Positions 1 to 6,092 of a DNA stretch of 9,039 bases are shown here, in pieces. This DNA comes from an uncultured Desulfuromonadales bacterium (lineage in GTDB: Bacteria; Desulfobacterota; Desulfuromonadia; Desulfuromonadales; Geopsychrobacteraceae): assembly GCA_947259685.1 (NCBI GenBank), contig CAMYNC010000139.1, positions 1 to 9,039 on the forward strand, written 5' to 3'. Numbering within the stretch: position 1 is the first letter of the stretch; every line of letters starts with the position of its first letter. Both the position numbers and the translations under genes were made by a program. The notes below the pieces were generated by a model, which searched no databases, was not told the DNA's origin, and saw only the letters and a list, made by a program, of their open reading frames with translations.

Positions 1-2
1 AA

Positions 3-79
<77 letters not shown>

Positions 80-94
80 ACACGAAAGACCAGA

Positions 95-123
95 GTTATC
101 GCTCAATCTCCGACCTTTGTCAA
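95..123 (-). promoter_or_regulatory. Promoter of tRNA-Arg
   Basis: On the minus strand, a perfect -35 box TTGACA (118-123) is followed by a 17-nt spacer and a -10-like GATAAC (95-100). The expected transcription start is near 88, leaving a 5' leader of only about 9 nt before the mature tRNA. It sits in the 60-bp gap between the lipoprotein stop codon and the tRNA, so the tRNA probably does not depend on upstream transcription. Confidence 0.75.
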
Positions 124-139
124 CTCTTTTTTGCGATTT

Positions 140-631
140 TCAGCCTGCCGGCTGATACCCCAGCAAGGTGAAATTATAACGCGGATGCTGGAACGCGTGG
201 GTGTCGGGATAAAGCCCGAATAACCAGCCGCGATAGATCTCCTGATCGTTTTCGTGGATGATGATCAGGACCGCAGGGTTGGTGGTTTTATTGGATGCCG
301 AGGTCATCCGCTGACCATCCATGATAAAGGCCGGCAGAAAGTTTTCTACCCTGACCTTCAGGTTTGAATCGGGCAACTTAAAACTGCCGCCGATATCGAC
401 CGAGTAGATATCTTCCACCCCGGTCTGCTGATCACGCACGGCAATCTTGACCAGTTTCCACTTCCCCTGAACATTCTCAGGGATCACCACTTCAAGCACC
501 TGAGGGACCGGAGTCCGCACCTGCGGCGCGTCAGCAGCGGGCTGAACTTTTGGTTGCGGCGGCTGTTCACTGCACCCGGCCCCAAAGACCAGCAGCAAAC
601 CACCAAGAATTGCCAAAAAAGTTCTGCGCAT
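140..631 (-). CDS. DUF2155-type small secreted lipoprotein
   Basis: Predicted 163-aa exported protein. Residues 1-20 form a signal peptide: MRRT, then a hydrophobic stretch, then GAGC. Cys20 is the probable lipidated residue, although the -3 residue is Gly rather than the usual Leu. A Pro/Gln-rich linker (about 23-48) follows. The remaining ~110 residues look like a DUF2155 domain: GGSF near the middle and a C-terminal RGWLF...HPRYNFTLLGY block, comparable to that family's conserved Gly-Trp and His-Pro-x-Tyr positions. The function of the family is unknown. The start at 631 is chosen over the longer frame (685) because AAAGGG lies 5 nt upstream and the signal peptide begins there. The extra 18 codons run into the upstream region. 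The gene lies between tRNA-Ser(GCU) and tRNA-Arg. A weak promoter (TTGAAG, 17 nt, TCTACT) lies upstream, so read-through from the tRNA-Ser is also possible. Family assignment is from memory of the motif. Confidence 0.75.
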   Translation of the reverse strand: MRRTFLAILGGLLLVFGAGCSEQPPQPKVQPAADAPQVRTPVPQVLEVVIPENVQGKWKLVKIAVRDQQTGVEDIYSVDIGGSFKLPDSNLKVRVENFLPAFIMDGQRMTSASNKTTNPAVLIIIHENDQEIYRGWLFGLYPDTHAFQHPRYNFTLLGYQPAG

Positions 632-680
632 CGGTACCCTTTGCCGTGGGTAAAATAAAAATGCGGAGTAGAGAGAACCC

Positions 681-726
681 CTCACTCCGCTTCAAATCTC
701 ATCGGATTTTTTGAATAAATCTAAAA
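681..726 (-). repeat. Truncated copy of the tRNA-Ser-linked repeat unit
   Basis: This matches the tRNA-proximal end of the full unit at 844-886 with several substitutions and a 3-nt length change: ctcactccgcttcaaatc against ctcgctccgcttcgaatc. Homology stops at about 681. The small hairpin of the full unit is kept as AAATC/GATTT (694-698 / 705-709). One base pair has changed from G-C to A-T on both arms. It lies in the 5' region of the lipoprotein gene and may contain part of its promoter. Confidence 0.7.
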
Positions 727-747
727 TGGCGGAGAGGGGGGGATTCG
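727..747 (-). repeat. Duplicated 3' end of tRNA-Ser(GCU)
   Basis: These 21 bp are identical to 887-907, the last 21 nt of the neighbouring tRNA-Ser(GCU): part of the T loop, the 3' strands of the T and acceptor stems, the discriminator and CCA. The rest of the tRNA is absent, so it cannot fold as a tRNA. The copy lies exactly 160 bp from the original. Confidence 0.95.
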
Positions 748-975
<228 letters not shown>

Positions 976-984
976 GCAACAATC

Positions 985-1013
985 AATCTATTCAGTTTTT
1001 AACCGCAAGGCAA
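985..1013 (-). promoter_or_regulatory. Possible promoter of tRNA-Ser(GCU)
   Basis: On the minus strand TTGCCT (1008-1013), a 17-nt spacer and TAGATT (985-990) match the sigma-70 pattern at 4 of 6 positions in each box. The start would fall within about 3 nt of the tRNA 5' end, which is unusually close. A small hairpin, CAAGC-loop-GCTTG (1011-1024), overlaps the -35 box. Co-transcription from the upstream tRNA-Ser(UGA) is the alternative. Confidence 0.3.
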
Positions 1014-1031
1014 GCGATTGCTTGTCTGCAG

Positions 1032-1065
1032 TTCGAATCCTGTGAAAGATCCGTTTTGGCTTAAA
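1032..1065 (-). repeat. Truncated second copy of repeat unit B
   Basis: Together with the adjacent tRNA-end copy this is 55 bp (1032-1086) matching 1193-1247 with a single mismatch. Homology is lost to the left of about 1032. It retains only the hairpin nearest the tRNA (1034-1053). The one substitution gives an A/C mismatch on the plus strand but a G-U wobble in the minus-strand transcript. Confidence 0.9.
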
Positions 1066-1086
1066 TGGCGGAGGAGGTAGGATTCG
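1066..1086 (-). repeat. Duplicated 3' end of tRNA-Ser(UGA)
   Basis: These 21 bp are identical to 1227-1247, the last 21 nt of tRNA-Ser(UGA), and lie 161 bp away. The sequence follows the UGA isoacceptor (ggaggaggtag) and not the GCU one. The duplication is therefore specific to the adjacent tRNA. Confidence 0.95.
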
Positions 1087-1226
1087 CCCACTACGTCACC
1101 GGCATCACGCCGGCTCCTGCGTTGACTCCCCTGCACTCACTGCCGCGGACGTCCTGTCCGCTTTTCTGACATTAAGTCAGCGTTCGCTCCGCTTCGAATC
1201 CTGTGAAAGATTCGTTTTGGCTTAAA
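1087..1226 (-). repeat. tRNA-Ser-linked hairpin repeat unit, copy B
   Basis: A 140-bp non-coding unit directly 3' of tRNA-Ser(UGA), homologous to 748-886. The same four hairpins are present: 1099-1113, 1145-1161, 1166-1180 and 1195-1214. In the second hairpin both arms have changed (GCGGAC/GTCCGC here, GCGGCC/GGCCGC in copy A), so pairing is kept. In the first, an A-U pair has become G-U when read on the minus strand. This suggests that the minus-strand RNA structure is maintained. Confidence 0.9.
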
Positions 1227-1312
1227 TGGCGGAGGAGGTAGGATTCGAACCCACGGTACTTTCGTACAACGGTTTTCAAGACCGCCGCCTTAAACCACTC
1301 GGCCACTCCTCC
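1227..1312 (-). tRNA. tRNA-Ser(UGA)
   Basis: A complete 86-nt class II tRNA on the minus strand. The acceptor stem is GGAGGAG/CTCCTCC. The anticodon loop CTTGAAA gives anticodon TGA (reads UCN codons). The long variable arm is GTAC-GAAA-GTAC with a GNRA-type loop. The T loop is TTCGAAT, the discriminator is G, and CCA is encoded (1227-1229). It is the first tRNA downstream of serS, 112 bp past its stop codon. Confidence 0.97.
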
Positions 1313-1351
1313 GCAGCCTTAACGCTTTTTATTTTTCCGAAAAACTCAGGG

Positions 1352-1380
1352 ACCTTAGCGAATTTCGATGCAAATTGCAA
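1352..1380 (-). promoter_or_regulatory. Probable promoter of the tRNA-Ser genes
   Basis: On the minus strand TTGCAA (1375-1380), a 17-nt spacer and TAAGGT (1352-1357) lie in the serS to tRNA-Ser(UGA) gap. A GC-rich stretch (CCCTG) follows the -10 box, as is common at stringently controlled stable-RNA promoters. The start would be near 1345, giving a leader of about 33 nt. The match to consensus is moderate. The hairpin AGCGG/CCGCT (1380-1397) just upstream could be the end of the serS transcript but has no U-tract. Confidence 0.45.
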
Positions 1381-1424
1381 GCGGAAATATAACCGCTCAG
1401 CAAGGATTTTTTAGCTTCGACCAG

Positions 1425-2696
1425 CTATTTCTCGATCTTTTCCAAGCCGCCCATATAAGGCTTGAGAACTTCGGGGATCAACACCGAGCCATCGGCCTGC
1501 TGGTAGTTCTCCAGAATCGCCAGAAAGGTGCGGCCAACCGCCAGCCCCGAACCGTTCAGGGTATGCACCAGCTCCGGCTTTTTGCCGCCCTCGCGGCGAA
1601 AGCGGATCGATGCCCGCCGAGCCTGGAAATCGCGAAAATTGGAGCAGGAAGAAATCTCGCGATAGTTATCTTGACCGGGCAACCAGACCTCAATATCGAA
1701 GGTTCGTGCAGCCGAAAAACCGATATCCCCGGTACAGAGGTCCACCACCCGGTAGGGTAATTTCAGCAGTTGCAGCACCTTTTCGGCATTCTGCAGCAGC
1801 TTATCCAGTTCGGCATCGGAATCCTCGGGACGGGTGAACTTGACCAGCTCGACCTTATTGAACTGGTGCTGGCGGATCAAGCCGCGGGTGTCGCGACCGT
1901 GCGAACCGGCTTCCTTGCGGAAACAGGGGGTATAGGCGGTGTAGCAGAGCGGCAGGTCCTGTTCGCTGAGAATCTCGTCACGGTGAATATTGGTCACCGG
2001 GACTTCGGCCGTTGGGATCAGGAACAGGTCGACCTCTTCAGTGTGAAACAGGTCGCTTTCAAACTTCGGCAGCTGCCCGGTCCCGGTCATCGAGGTCCGA
2101 TTGACCAGAAACGGCGGCAGGGTTTCGGTATAGCCGTGCTGCTCGGTGTGCAGATCGAGCATAAAATTGATCAGCGCCCGCTCCAGCCGTGCCCCGGCCC
2201 CGATGTAAAGGGCAAAGCGCGCCCCGGAGAGTTTGCTGGCGCGTTCAAAATCGAGGATCCCCAGGTCTTCGCCGACATCCCAATGGGCCTTGGCGGTAAA
2301 ATCGAAGTTGGGCTTCTCACCCCAGCTGCGGAATTCGACGTTGTCTTCTTCGGAGGCGCCGACCGGGCTTAATTCATGGGGGATGTTCGGCAGGCCCATC
2401 AGCAGTTCGCTGAGCTGCTCTTCAACGCTGCGCAGCTGGTCATCCAAAGTCTTGATCTGCGCCGAAACGTCTTTCATCCGGGCGATCTCGCCCTGTACCT
2501 GGCTTTTGTCCTTGGTCTTGCCGATCAGGGCCGAAACCTTGTTCTTTTCCGCCTTGAGGGTTTCGGTCTCGCTGAGCAGTTCACGCCGCTGCTGGTCAAG
2601 CTGCTGAAAGGAGGAGAGATCGATCTCCCCGCTGCGGCCGGAAAGAGCCTGTTGAGCAGCGGCAAAGTTTTCGCGCAAGTATTTGATATCGAGCAT
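1425..2696 (-). CDS. serS: Seryl-tRNA synthetase
   Basis: A complete 423-aa class II aminoacyl-tRNA synthetase, of usual length for bacterial SerRS. It charges serine onto tRNA-Ser (and tRNA-Sec where present) in the cytosol, using ATP. Residues ~1-105 form the N-terminal antiparallel coiled coil that grips the long variable arm of tRNA-Ser. The catalytic domain holds the TAE serine/ATP-site motif (229-231), motif 2 ([14 protein letters not shown], 259-272) and motif 3 ([10 protein letters not shown], 381-390, with the class II arginine R389). The start at 2696 is supported by AGGAG placed 6 nt upstream. Two tRNA-Ser genes, its own substrates, follow directly downstream on the same strand, though with a probable separate promoter. 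The 5' leader is too short for a T-box. Confidence 0.98.
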   Translation of the reverse strand: MLDIKYLRENFAAAQQALSGRSGEIDLSSFQQLDQQRRELLSETETLKAEKNKVSALIGKTKDKSQVQGEIARMKDVSAQIKTLDDQLRSVEEQLSELLMGLPNIPHELSPVGASEEDNVEFRSWGEKPNFDFTAKAHWDVGEDLGILDFERASKLSGARFALYIGAGARLERALINFMLDLHTEQHGYTETLPPFLVNRTSMTGTGQLPKFESDLFHTEEVDLFLIPTAEVPVTNIHRDEILSEQDLPLCYTAYTPCFRKEAGSHGRDTRGLIRQHQFNKVELVKFTRPEDSDAELDKLLQNAEKVLQLLKLPYRVVDLCTGDIGFSAARTFDIEVWLPGQDNYREISSCSNFRDFQARRASIRFRREGGKKPELVHTLNGSGLAVGRTFLAILENYQQADGSVLIPEVLKPYMGGLEKIEK

Positions 2697-2736
2697 GATT
2701 TACTCCTGTAAAGGCCTTTATCCAAACGGACAAAAG

Positions 2737-2765
2737 TTGATAACACTTCTATTTCACAGGGTCAA
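2737..2765 (-). promoter_or_regulatory. Promoter of serS
   Basis: On the minus strand TTGACC (2760-2765), a 17-nt spacer and TATCAA (2737-2742) form a good sigma-70-type promoter. The expected start near 2730 leaves a leader of about 34 nt containing the AGGAG ribosome binding site. Confidence 0.65.
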
Positions 2766-2796
2766 GGATTGCAGATTTTTTTCACACCAGGCGTAC

Positions 2797-2929
2797 GAGC
2801 GAGTGATGTGCGGCAGATGCTAGGCGCGGACTGAAATCACCCCGCAGGCGTAGCGGCGCTACGTCGAGGATGGGATTTATGTTCGCAACGCCGCAGATGC
2901 TGTGCAGCGCTCGCTCGCCTCACTCGCTC
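2797..2929. repeat. Palindromic intergenic element between the HD gene and serS
   Basis: A 133-bp stretch bounded by a perfect 10-bp inverted repeat, GAGCGAGTGA (2797-2806) and TCACTCGCTC (2920-2929). At its centre is a 6-bp hairpin, CGTAGC-GGC-GCTACG (2849-2863). Between them the arms pair imperfectly (for example AAATC against GATTT). GCAGATGCT occurs twice in direct orientation (2813-2821 and 2893-2901). The right arm contains the stop codon of the HD-domain gene. It lies upstream of the serS promoter. It has no U-tract, so it is not a classic terminator. It looks like a dispersed structured repeat, but only one copy is visible here. Confidence 0.55.
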
Positions 2930-3495
2930 CCCCCCTTGACCCACCACTCTTTATCCTCATCAAACCACCACTTCGTCGAGTCTGTCTCCCAGATCGACTC
3001 AGCCAGCTGCTTAGCCGCCTCGCTCTGCAGCCGCTGCAAGGAAAAAGGGTACCATTCATCGGCATAGCGGTTACCCAGATCCTTGTGCTCCTTGAGCGAC
3101 AGGATCATCTCCAGCTGATCAGCATCGTGGGCCAACTGCGCCTCGCGGGTTTCTTTGGCCAGAAACTCTTCCAGGGTCCTGCGGTAATCATCACCAAACG
3201 GCAGCTGACTGGCCAGATCCTCAACCGCTTTTTGTTCATCGACCTTGACGTACTTCTTATTGACATAATTCAGGTCGCCGGTTCGCGCTTCGGGAATATC
3301 GTGAAACAGACAGAGCTGCAGCACCCGGCCGACATCTGCCTGGCCATCGAGCTGCGCCAGGGTGTAGCCGATCATCGCCGTGCGGAAGCTGTGCTCAGCA
3401 ACCGATTCAGCCCCCGAACCGAGAAACTGAAAACCGGTGCGCGGGGTACGCTTGAGCATGCCGACTTCGAACAGAAAATTGGCGAGGTTTTTCAT
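2920..3495 (-). CDS. HD-domain phosphohydrolase (YfbR-type 5'-nucleotidase-like)
   Basis: A 191-aa HD-superfamily metal-dependent phosphohydrolase. The HD signature is visible: His35 in VAEHSFR, His65-Asp66 in LCLFHDIPEA, and a later Asp in AHDADQLE (Asp124/126). The overall length and the EARTGDLNY stretch after the HD pair resemble the YfbR/HDDC2 group, known for 5'-deoxynucleotidase activity. The substrate here is inferred, not shown. The start at 3495 is preferred because GGAG lies 8 nt upstream. The ATG at 3501 sits too close to that site, and the open frame up to 3585 runs into a REP-like palindrome. Its stop codon falls inside the arm of the palindromic element before serS. The gene is 136 bp downstream of the transporter gene and may share its transcript, because no clear promoter is seen in the gap. 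Confidence 0.88.
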   Translation of the reverse strand: MKNLANFLFEVGMLKRTPRTGFQFLGSGAESVAEHSFRTAMIGYTLAQLDGQADVGRVLQLCLFHDIPEARTGDLNYVNKKYVKVDEQKAVEDLASQLPFGDDYRRTLEEFLAKETREAQLAHDADQLEMILSLKEHKDLGNRYADEWYPFSLQRLQSEAAKQLAESIWETDSTKWWFDEDKEWWVKGGSE

Positions 3496-3538
3496 CTTCA
3501 TTTCTCCGCTGCTACAGTGGAAATCTTCAAAAGTGGCC

Positions 3539-3614
3539 TGTAGGGGCGACCCGATGGGTCGCCCGAGAATGACGAAATGCCACAATCCGGGCGACCCATC
3601 GGGTCGCCCCTACA
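3539..3614. repeat. Mirror pair of REP-like palindromes
   Basis: Two 27-bp arms, 3539-3565 and 3588-3614, are perfect reverse complements separated by 22 bp. Each arm is itself a hairpin: GGGCGACCC, a 3-nt loop, GGGTCGCCC, with a GTAGG/CCTAC edge. The arrangement of two REPs head to head matches a BIME-like unit. A third, nearly identical single copy lies at 6012-6037. It fills the gap between the transporter stop (3632) and the HD-gene start (3495). No REP transposase (RAYT) gene is in the window. Confidence 0.9.
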
Positions 3615-3631
3615 AGATCAATTCAATCCCT

Positions 3632-4513
3632 CTATCCGTGCCAGACCAGTAACACCCCAACAAGGATTAGGCTGGTCGACGCCAACCGGATTCGCCCAAA
3701 GGATTCACTCAAAAACAAAATCCCGATCAGCACCCCGATCAGCAGACTGACCTGACGCACCGGCACGGCATAGCTGACCGGCGCCAACTGCAGGCCAAAC
3801 CGGAATGATAAGAAAGATGCCAGCATCACCGGCCCCGACCAGAGCACCAGCTTGCGGCTCTGCCGCCACTCTTCCAGCACCCGACCGCGATAGCAGGGGC
3901 GCAGCAGGTTCAGGCTCATGATGCTGAGCATGAAAAAAACCAGGACGTAGGTAAAATGATAGGCGGAGTAATCATCCACCCCGGTCTTATCGAGGATCGC
4001 GCCGATCGAATAGATGAACCCGGCCAGCAGTGCCGCCTGCACCGAACGATCTCCCAGCTGGGTAAATGGTCGAAAGATTTCGCTGGTTTGCAGGCTGCGC
4101 AGCTGAATACAATAGGCCCCCATGACAATCAGCAGAATTCCGGCAAGTCCCTCCAGCGACAGGGTTTCCCCGAGCAGCAGCACCCCCCAGATCGGCACGT
4201 AGAGCATTGAAGTTTGCGCCAGTGGATAGGTCATCGACAGGTCCCCCTGACGATAAGCCACCCCGGTAAACCAGTGATAAAGAACAAAGCAAATCGCCGC
4301 AGCGGCTGCCAGCAGCAACGAGCGGGGGGAAAGCTCTGGCAGAGCCCGGCCCGAACCGAACATAAACAGGCTCATCAGCGCAAAAGAGCAGAAAAACATC
4401 CACCAGATAAAAATCGTCTTGTCGCGGCTCTGTTTCACCAGGAGGTTCCACAGGGCGTGCATCAGGGCGGAGAAGACGATCAATAACAGAGCCAGAGTAT
4501 CCATGGCGGGCAT
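3632..4513 (-). CDS. EamA-family (DMT superfamily) membrane transporter
   Basis: A 293-aa integral inner-membrane protein with about ten hydrophobic segments arranged as two EamA repeats (about residues 5-135 and 155-290). Features typical of the family include SALMHALWNLLVK in the first helix, the loop YRQGDLSMTYPLAQT (about 107-121), and VSYAVPVRQVSLLIGVLIG in the second repeat, followed by a short LSESFGRIR loop. Such proteins move small metabolites such as amino acids or nucleotide precursors, often as exporters. The substrate cannot be read from the sequence. Two start codons are possible (4513 and 4504), neither with a strong ribosome binding site; the longer is listed. It is divergent from fumC with a 100-bp gap, and no convincing promoter was seen on its side. 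Confidence 0.88.
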   Translation of the reverse strand: MPAMDTLALLLIVFSALMHALWNLLVKQSRDKTIFIWWMFFCSFALMSLFMFGSGRALPELSPRSLLLAAAAAICFVLYHWFTGVAYRQGDLSMTYPLAQTSMLYVPIWGVLLLGETLSLEGLAGILLIVMGAYCIQLRSLQTSEIFRPFTQLGDRSVQAALLAGFIYSIGAILDKTGVDDYSAYHFTYVLVFFMLSIMSLNLLRPCYRGRVLEEWRQSRKLVLWSGPVMLASFLSFRFGLQLAPVSYAVPVRQVSLLIGVLIGILFLSESFGRIRLASTSLILVGVLLVWHG

Positions 4514-4546
4514 TCTAGCGGATGGTTTCTCTTAAAGAAAGCGCCT

Positions 4547-4574
4547 TTGACAGACGGCTGCCGGACGCTATTCT
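4547..4574 (+). promoter_or_regulatory. Promoter of fumC
   Basis: A perfect -35 box TTGACA (4547-4552), a 16-nt spacer and TATTCT (4569-4574). The start is expected near 4581, leaving a ~33-nt leader that carries AAGGA 6 nt before the ATG. A second -10-like TATACAAT at about 4580-4587 has no matching -35. Confidence 0.6.
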
Positions 4575-4613
4575 TGAGGTATACAATTTCATAGGGGGTG
4601 AAAAGGATAAATT

Positions 4614-6002
4614 ATGAGCGATTTTCGCATAGAACAGGATTCTTTAGGGGAAATGCAGGTTCCCACCGAGGCCCTCTACGGAGCCCAGACCGCCCGCGCG
4701 GTAGATAATTTTCCCGTCTCCGGCATCCGGCTGCCGCGGCCGCTGCTGCGGGCGCTCGGGCTGCTGAAGAAACACGCCGCGGAAACCAATCAACAGCTCG
4801 GCCTGCTGCCGGTCGAAGCCGCCGATGTGATTATCCGCGCCGCCATAGAAGTTATTGAAGGTCAACTGGATGAGCACTTTCCGGTTGATACTTTCCAGAC
4901 CGGGTCAGGCACCAGCAGTAATATGAACGCCAATGAGGTGATTGCCAACCGCGCCGCCCGGCTGCTCGGCCAACCGCTCGGCAGCAAGGCGATCCATCCC
5001 AACGACCAGGTCAACCTGGGCCAGTCGAGCAACGATGTCTTTCCCAGTGCCATCCATATTGCCTGCGCCGAACAACTGCATAAACAGTTGTTACCGGCCT
5101 TGGAACAGCTGCTGCAACAGCTGGCGGAAAAAACCGAAGAGTTTAAAGACATCTTAAAGATCGGCCGCACCCACCTGCAGGATGCCACCCCGATCAAGCT
5201 GGGGCAGGTGTTTTCCGGCTACGCCCGGCAGATCGAACTGGCCCATGAACGCCTGTCGGTCGATTCCAGCGGACTCTATGAGCTGCCGTTAGGCGGCACA
5301 GCAGTCGGCACCGGCATCAACACCCACCCAGATTTCGCCGCCACCACCATAGCCGCCATTGCCCGTGAGACCTGCCTGCCATTTCGGGAAGCGAATAACC
5401 ACTTCGAGGCGCAAGGCGCCAAGGACGCCCTGGTGGCTACCAGCGGCAGCCTCAAGGGCTGTGCCGTCAGCCTGTTCAAGATCGCCAACGATATCCGCTT
5501 CTTAGCCAGCGGACCGCGCTGCGGGATCGGCGAACTGGTGCTGCCGGCGGTCCAGCCGGGCAGTTCGATTATGCCGGGCAAGATCAATCCGGTGATGGTC
5601 GAATCGCTGCTGCAGGTCTGCGCTCAGGTGATCGGCAACGACGCCACGGTCTCCCTGTGCGGCCTGTCGGGCAATTTCGAGCTGAACGTGATGATGCCGG
5701 TGATGGCGCACAACATCCTGCAGAGCATTGAGCTGCTCAGCAATGCGATCCGTAATTTTGATGAAAAATGTTTGGCAGATCTACAGGCGGATGAGCAACG
5801 CTGCAGCGACCTGCTGGAGCAGAGCTTGGCGCTGGTCACCGCCTTGGTTCCGGAGGTCGGCTACGATCGCGCTGCCGAACTGGCCAAGCAGGCGCACAAA
5901 ACCGGACAAACCTTAAGGGAGTTGGCACTGGCGGATGGGGTGGCTGCGGAGGTGCTGAATAAACTGCTCGATCCGGCGTCAATGACGGAACCGAAGATTT
6001 AA
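4614..6002 (+). CDS. fumC: Class II fumarate hydratase
   Basis: A 462-aa member of the fumarase/aspartase superfamily, full length. It interconverts fumarate and L-malate in the TCA cycle, as an iron-independent homotetramer in the cytosol. Visible motifs: TGSGTSSNMNANEV (96-109), HPNDQVNLGQSSND (128-141), GRTHLQDATPI with catalytic His187 (184-194), GTAVGTGINTHP (228-239), and the signature GSSIMPGKINP (316-326) with the catalytic loop serine. Fumarase is favoured over aspartase by HPND, by GINTHPDF in place of an aspartase-type GLNTP, and by SGPRCGIGE. The signature is followed by VMVE where E. coli FumC has TQCE, so a small doubt remains. It is the only plus-strand gene and converges on rnd, with a REP-like palindrome 10 nt past its stop codon. 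Confidence 0.93.
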   Translation: MSDFRIEQDSLGEMQVPTEALYGAQTARAVDNFPVSGIRLPRPLLRALGLLKKHAAETNQQLGLLPVEAADVIIRAAIEVIEGQLDEHFPVDTFQTGSGTSSNMNANEVIANRAARLLGQPLGSKAIHPNDQVNLGQSSNDVFPSAIHIACAEQLHKQLLPALEQLLQQLAEKTEEFKDILKIGRTHLQDATPIKLGQVFSGYARQIELAHERLSVDSSGLYELPLGGTAVGTGINTHPDFAATTIAAIARETCLPFREANNHFEAQGAKDALVATSGSLKGCAVSLFKIANDIRFLASGPRCGIGELVLPAVQPGSSIMPGKINPVMVESLLQVCAQVIGNDATVSLCGLSGNFELNVMMPVMAHNILQSIELLSNAIRNFDEKCLADLQADEQRCSDLLEQSLALVTALVPEVGYDRAAELAKQAHKTGQTLRELALADGVAAEVLNKLLDPASMTEPKI

Positions 6003-6011
6003 AAATTAGCA

Positions 6012-6037
6012 GGGCGACCCGACGGGTCGCCCCTACA
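6012..6037. repeat. REP-like palindrome, third copy
   Basis: GGGCGACCC-GAC-GGGTCGCCC (6012-6032) followed by CTACA. It matches the right arm of the 3539-3614 pair in the same orientation, with two mismatches, both in the loop. It starts 10 nt after the fumC stop codon, where such hairpins commonly protect mRNA 3' ends or slow transcription. Confidence 0.85.
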
Positions 6038-6066
6038 ATGAAAACGGAATGATTTTTATGCTGGGA

Positions 6067-6081
6067 CGAGGCGCTGCCTCG
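6067..6081. terminator. Hairpin between convergent fumC and rnd
   Basis: CGAGGC-GCT-GCCTCG (stem 6 bp, extendable to GGG/CCC past one mismatch). It lies in the 90-bp gap between the convergent stop codons, along with the REP-like palindrome. Neither hairpin is followed by a clear U-tract on either strand. A role as bidirectional terminator is inferred from position only. Confidence 0.35.
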
Positions 6082-6092
6082 CCCGCCTTGTT

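Noticed and set aside
140..154. CAGCC/GGCTG hairpin at the lipoprotein stop as a terminator
   Set aside because: On the minus strand it is followed by A-rich, not U-rich, sequence. The stem is 5 bp and lies within the last codons.
1226..1414. Plus-strand ORF starting MAEEVGFEPT across tRNA-Ser(UGA)
   Set aside because: It is also an antisense reading of a tRNA-Ser, with no ribosome binding site and no protein family.
1770..2372. 200-aa plus-strand ORF inside serS
   Set aside because: It lies wholly antisense to a full-length, motif-complete serS, and its sequence is low-complexity mirror coding.
2697..2796. T-box riboswitch upstream of serS
   Set aside because: The leader after the predicted start is only about 34 nt. 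No T-box core or specifier stem is visible.
4614..6002. Aspartate ammonia-lyase (aspA) instead of fumarase
   Set aside because: The HPND motif, GINTHPDF and SGPRCGIGE match class II fumarase better. Only the VMVE after the signature loop departs from E. coli FumC.
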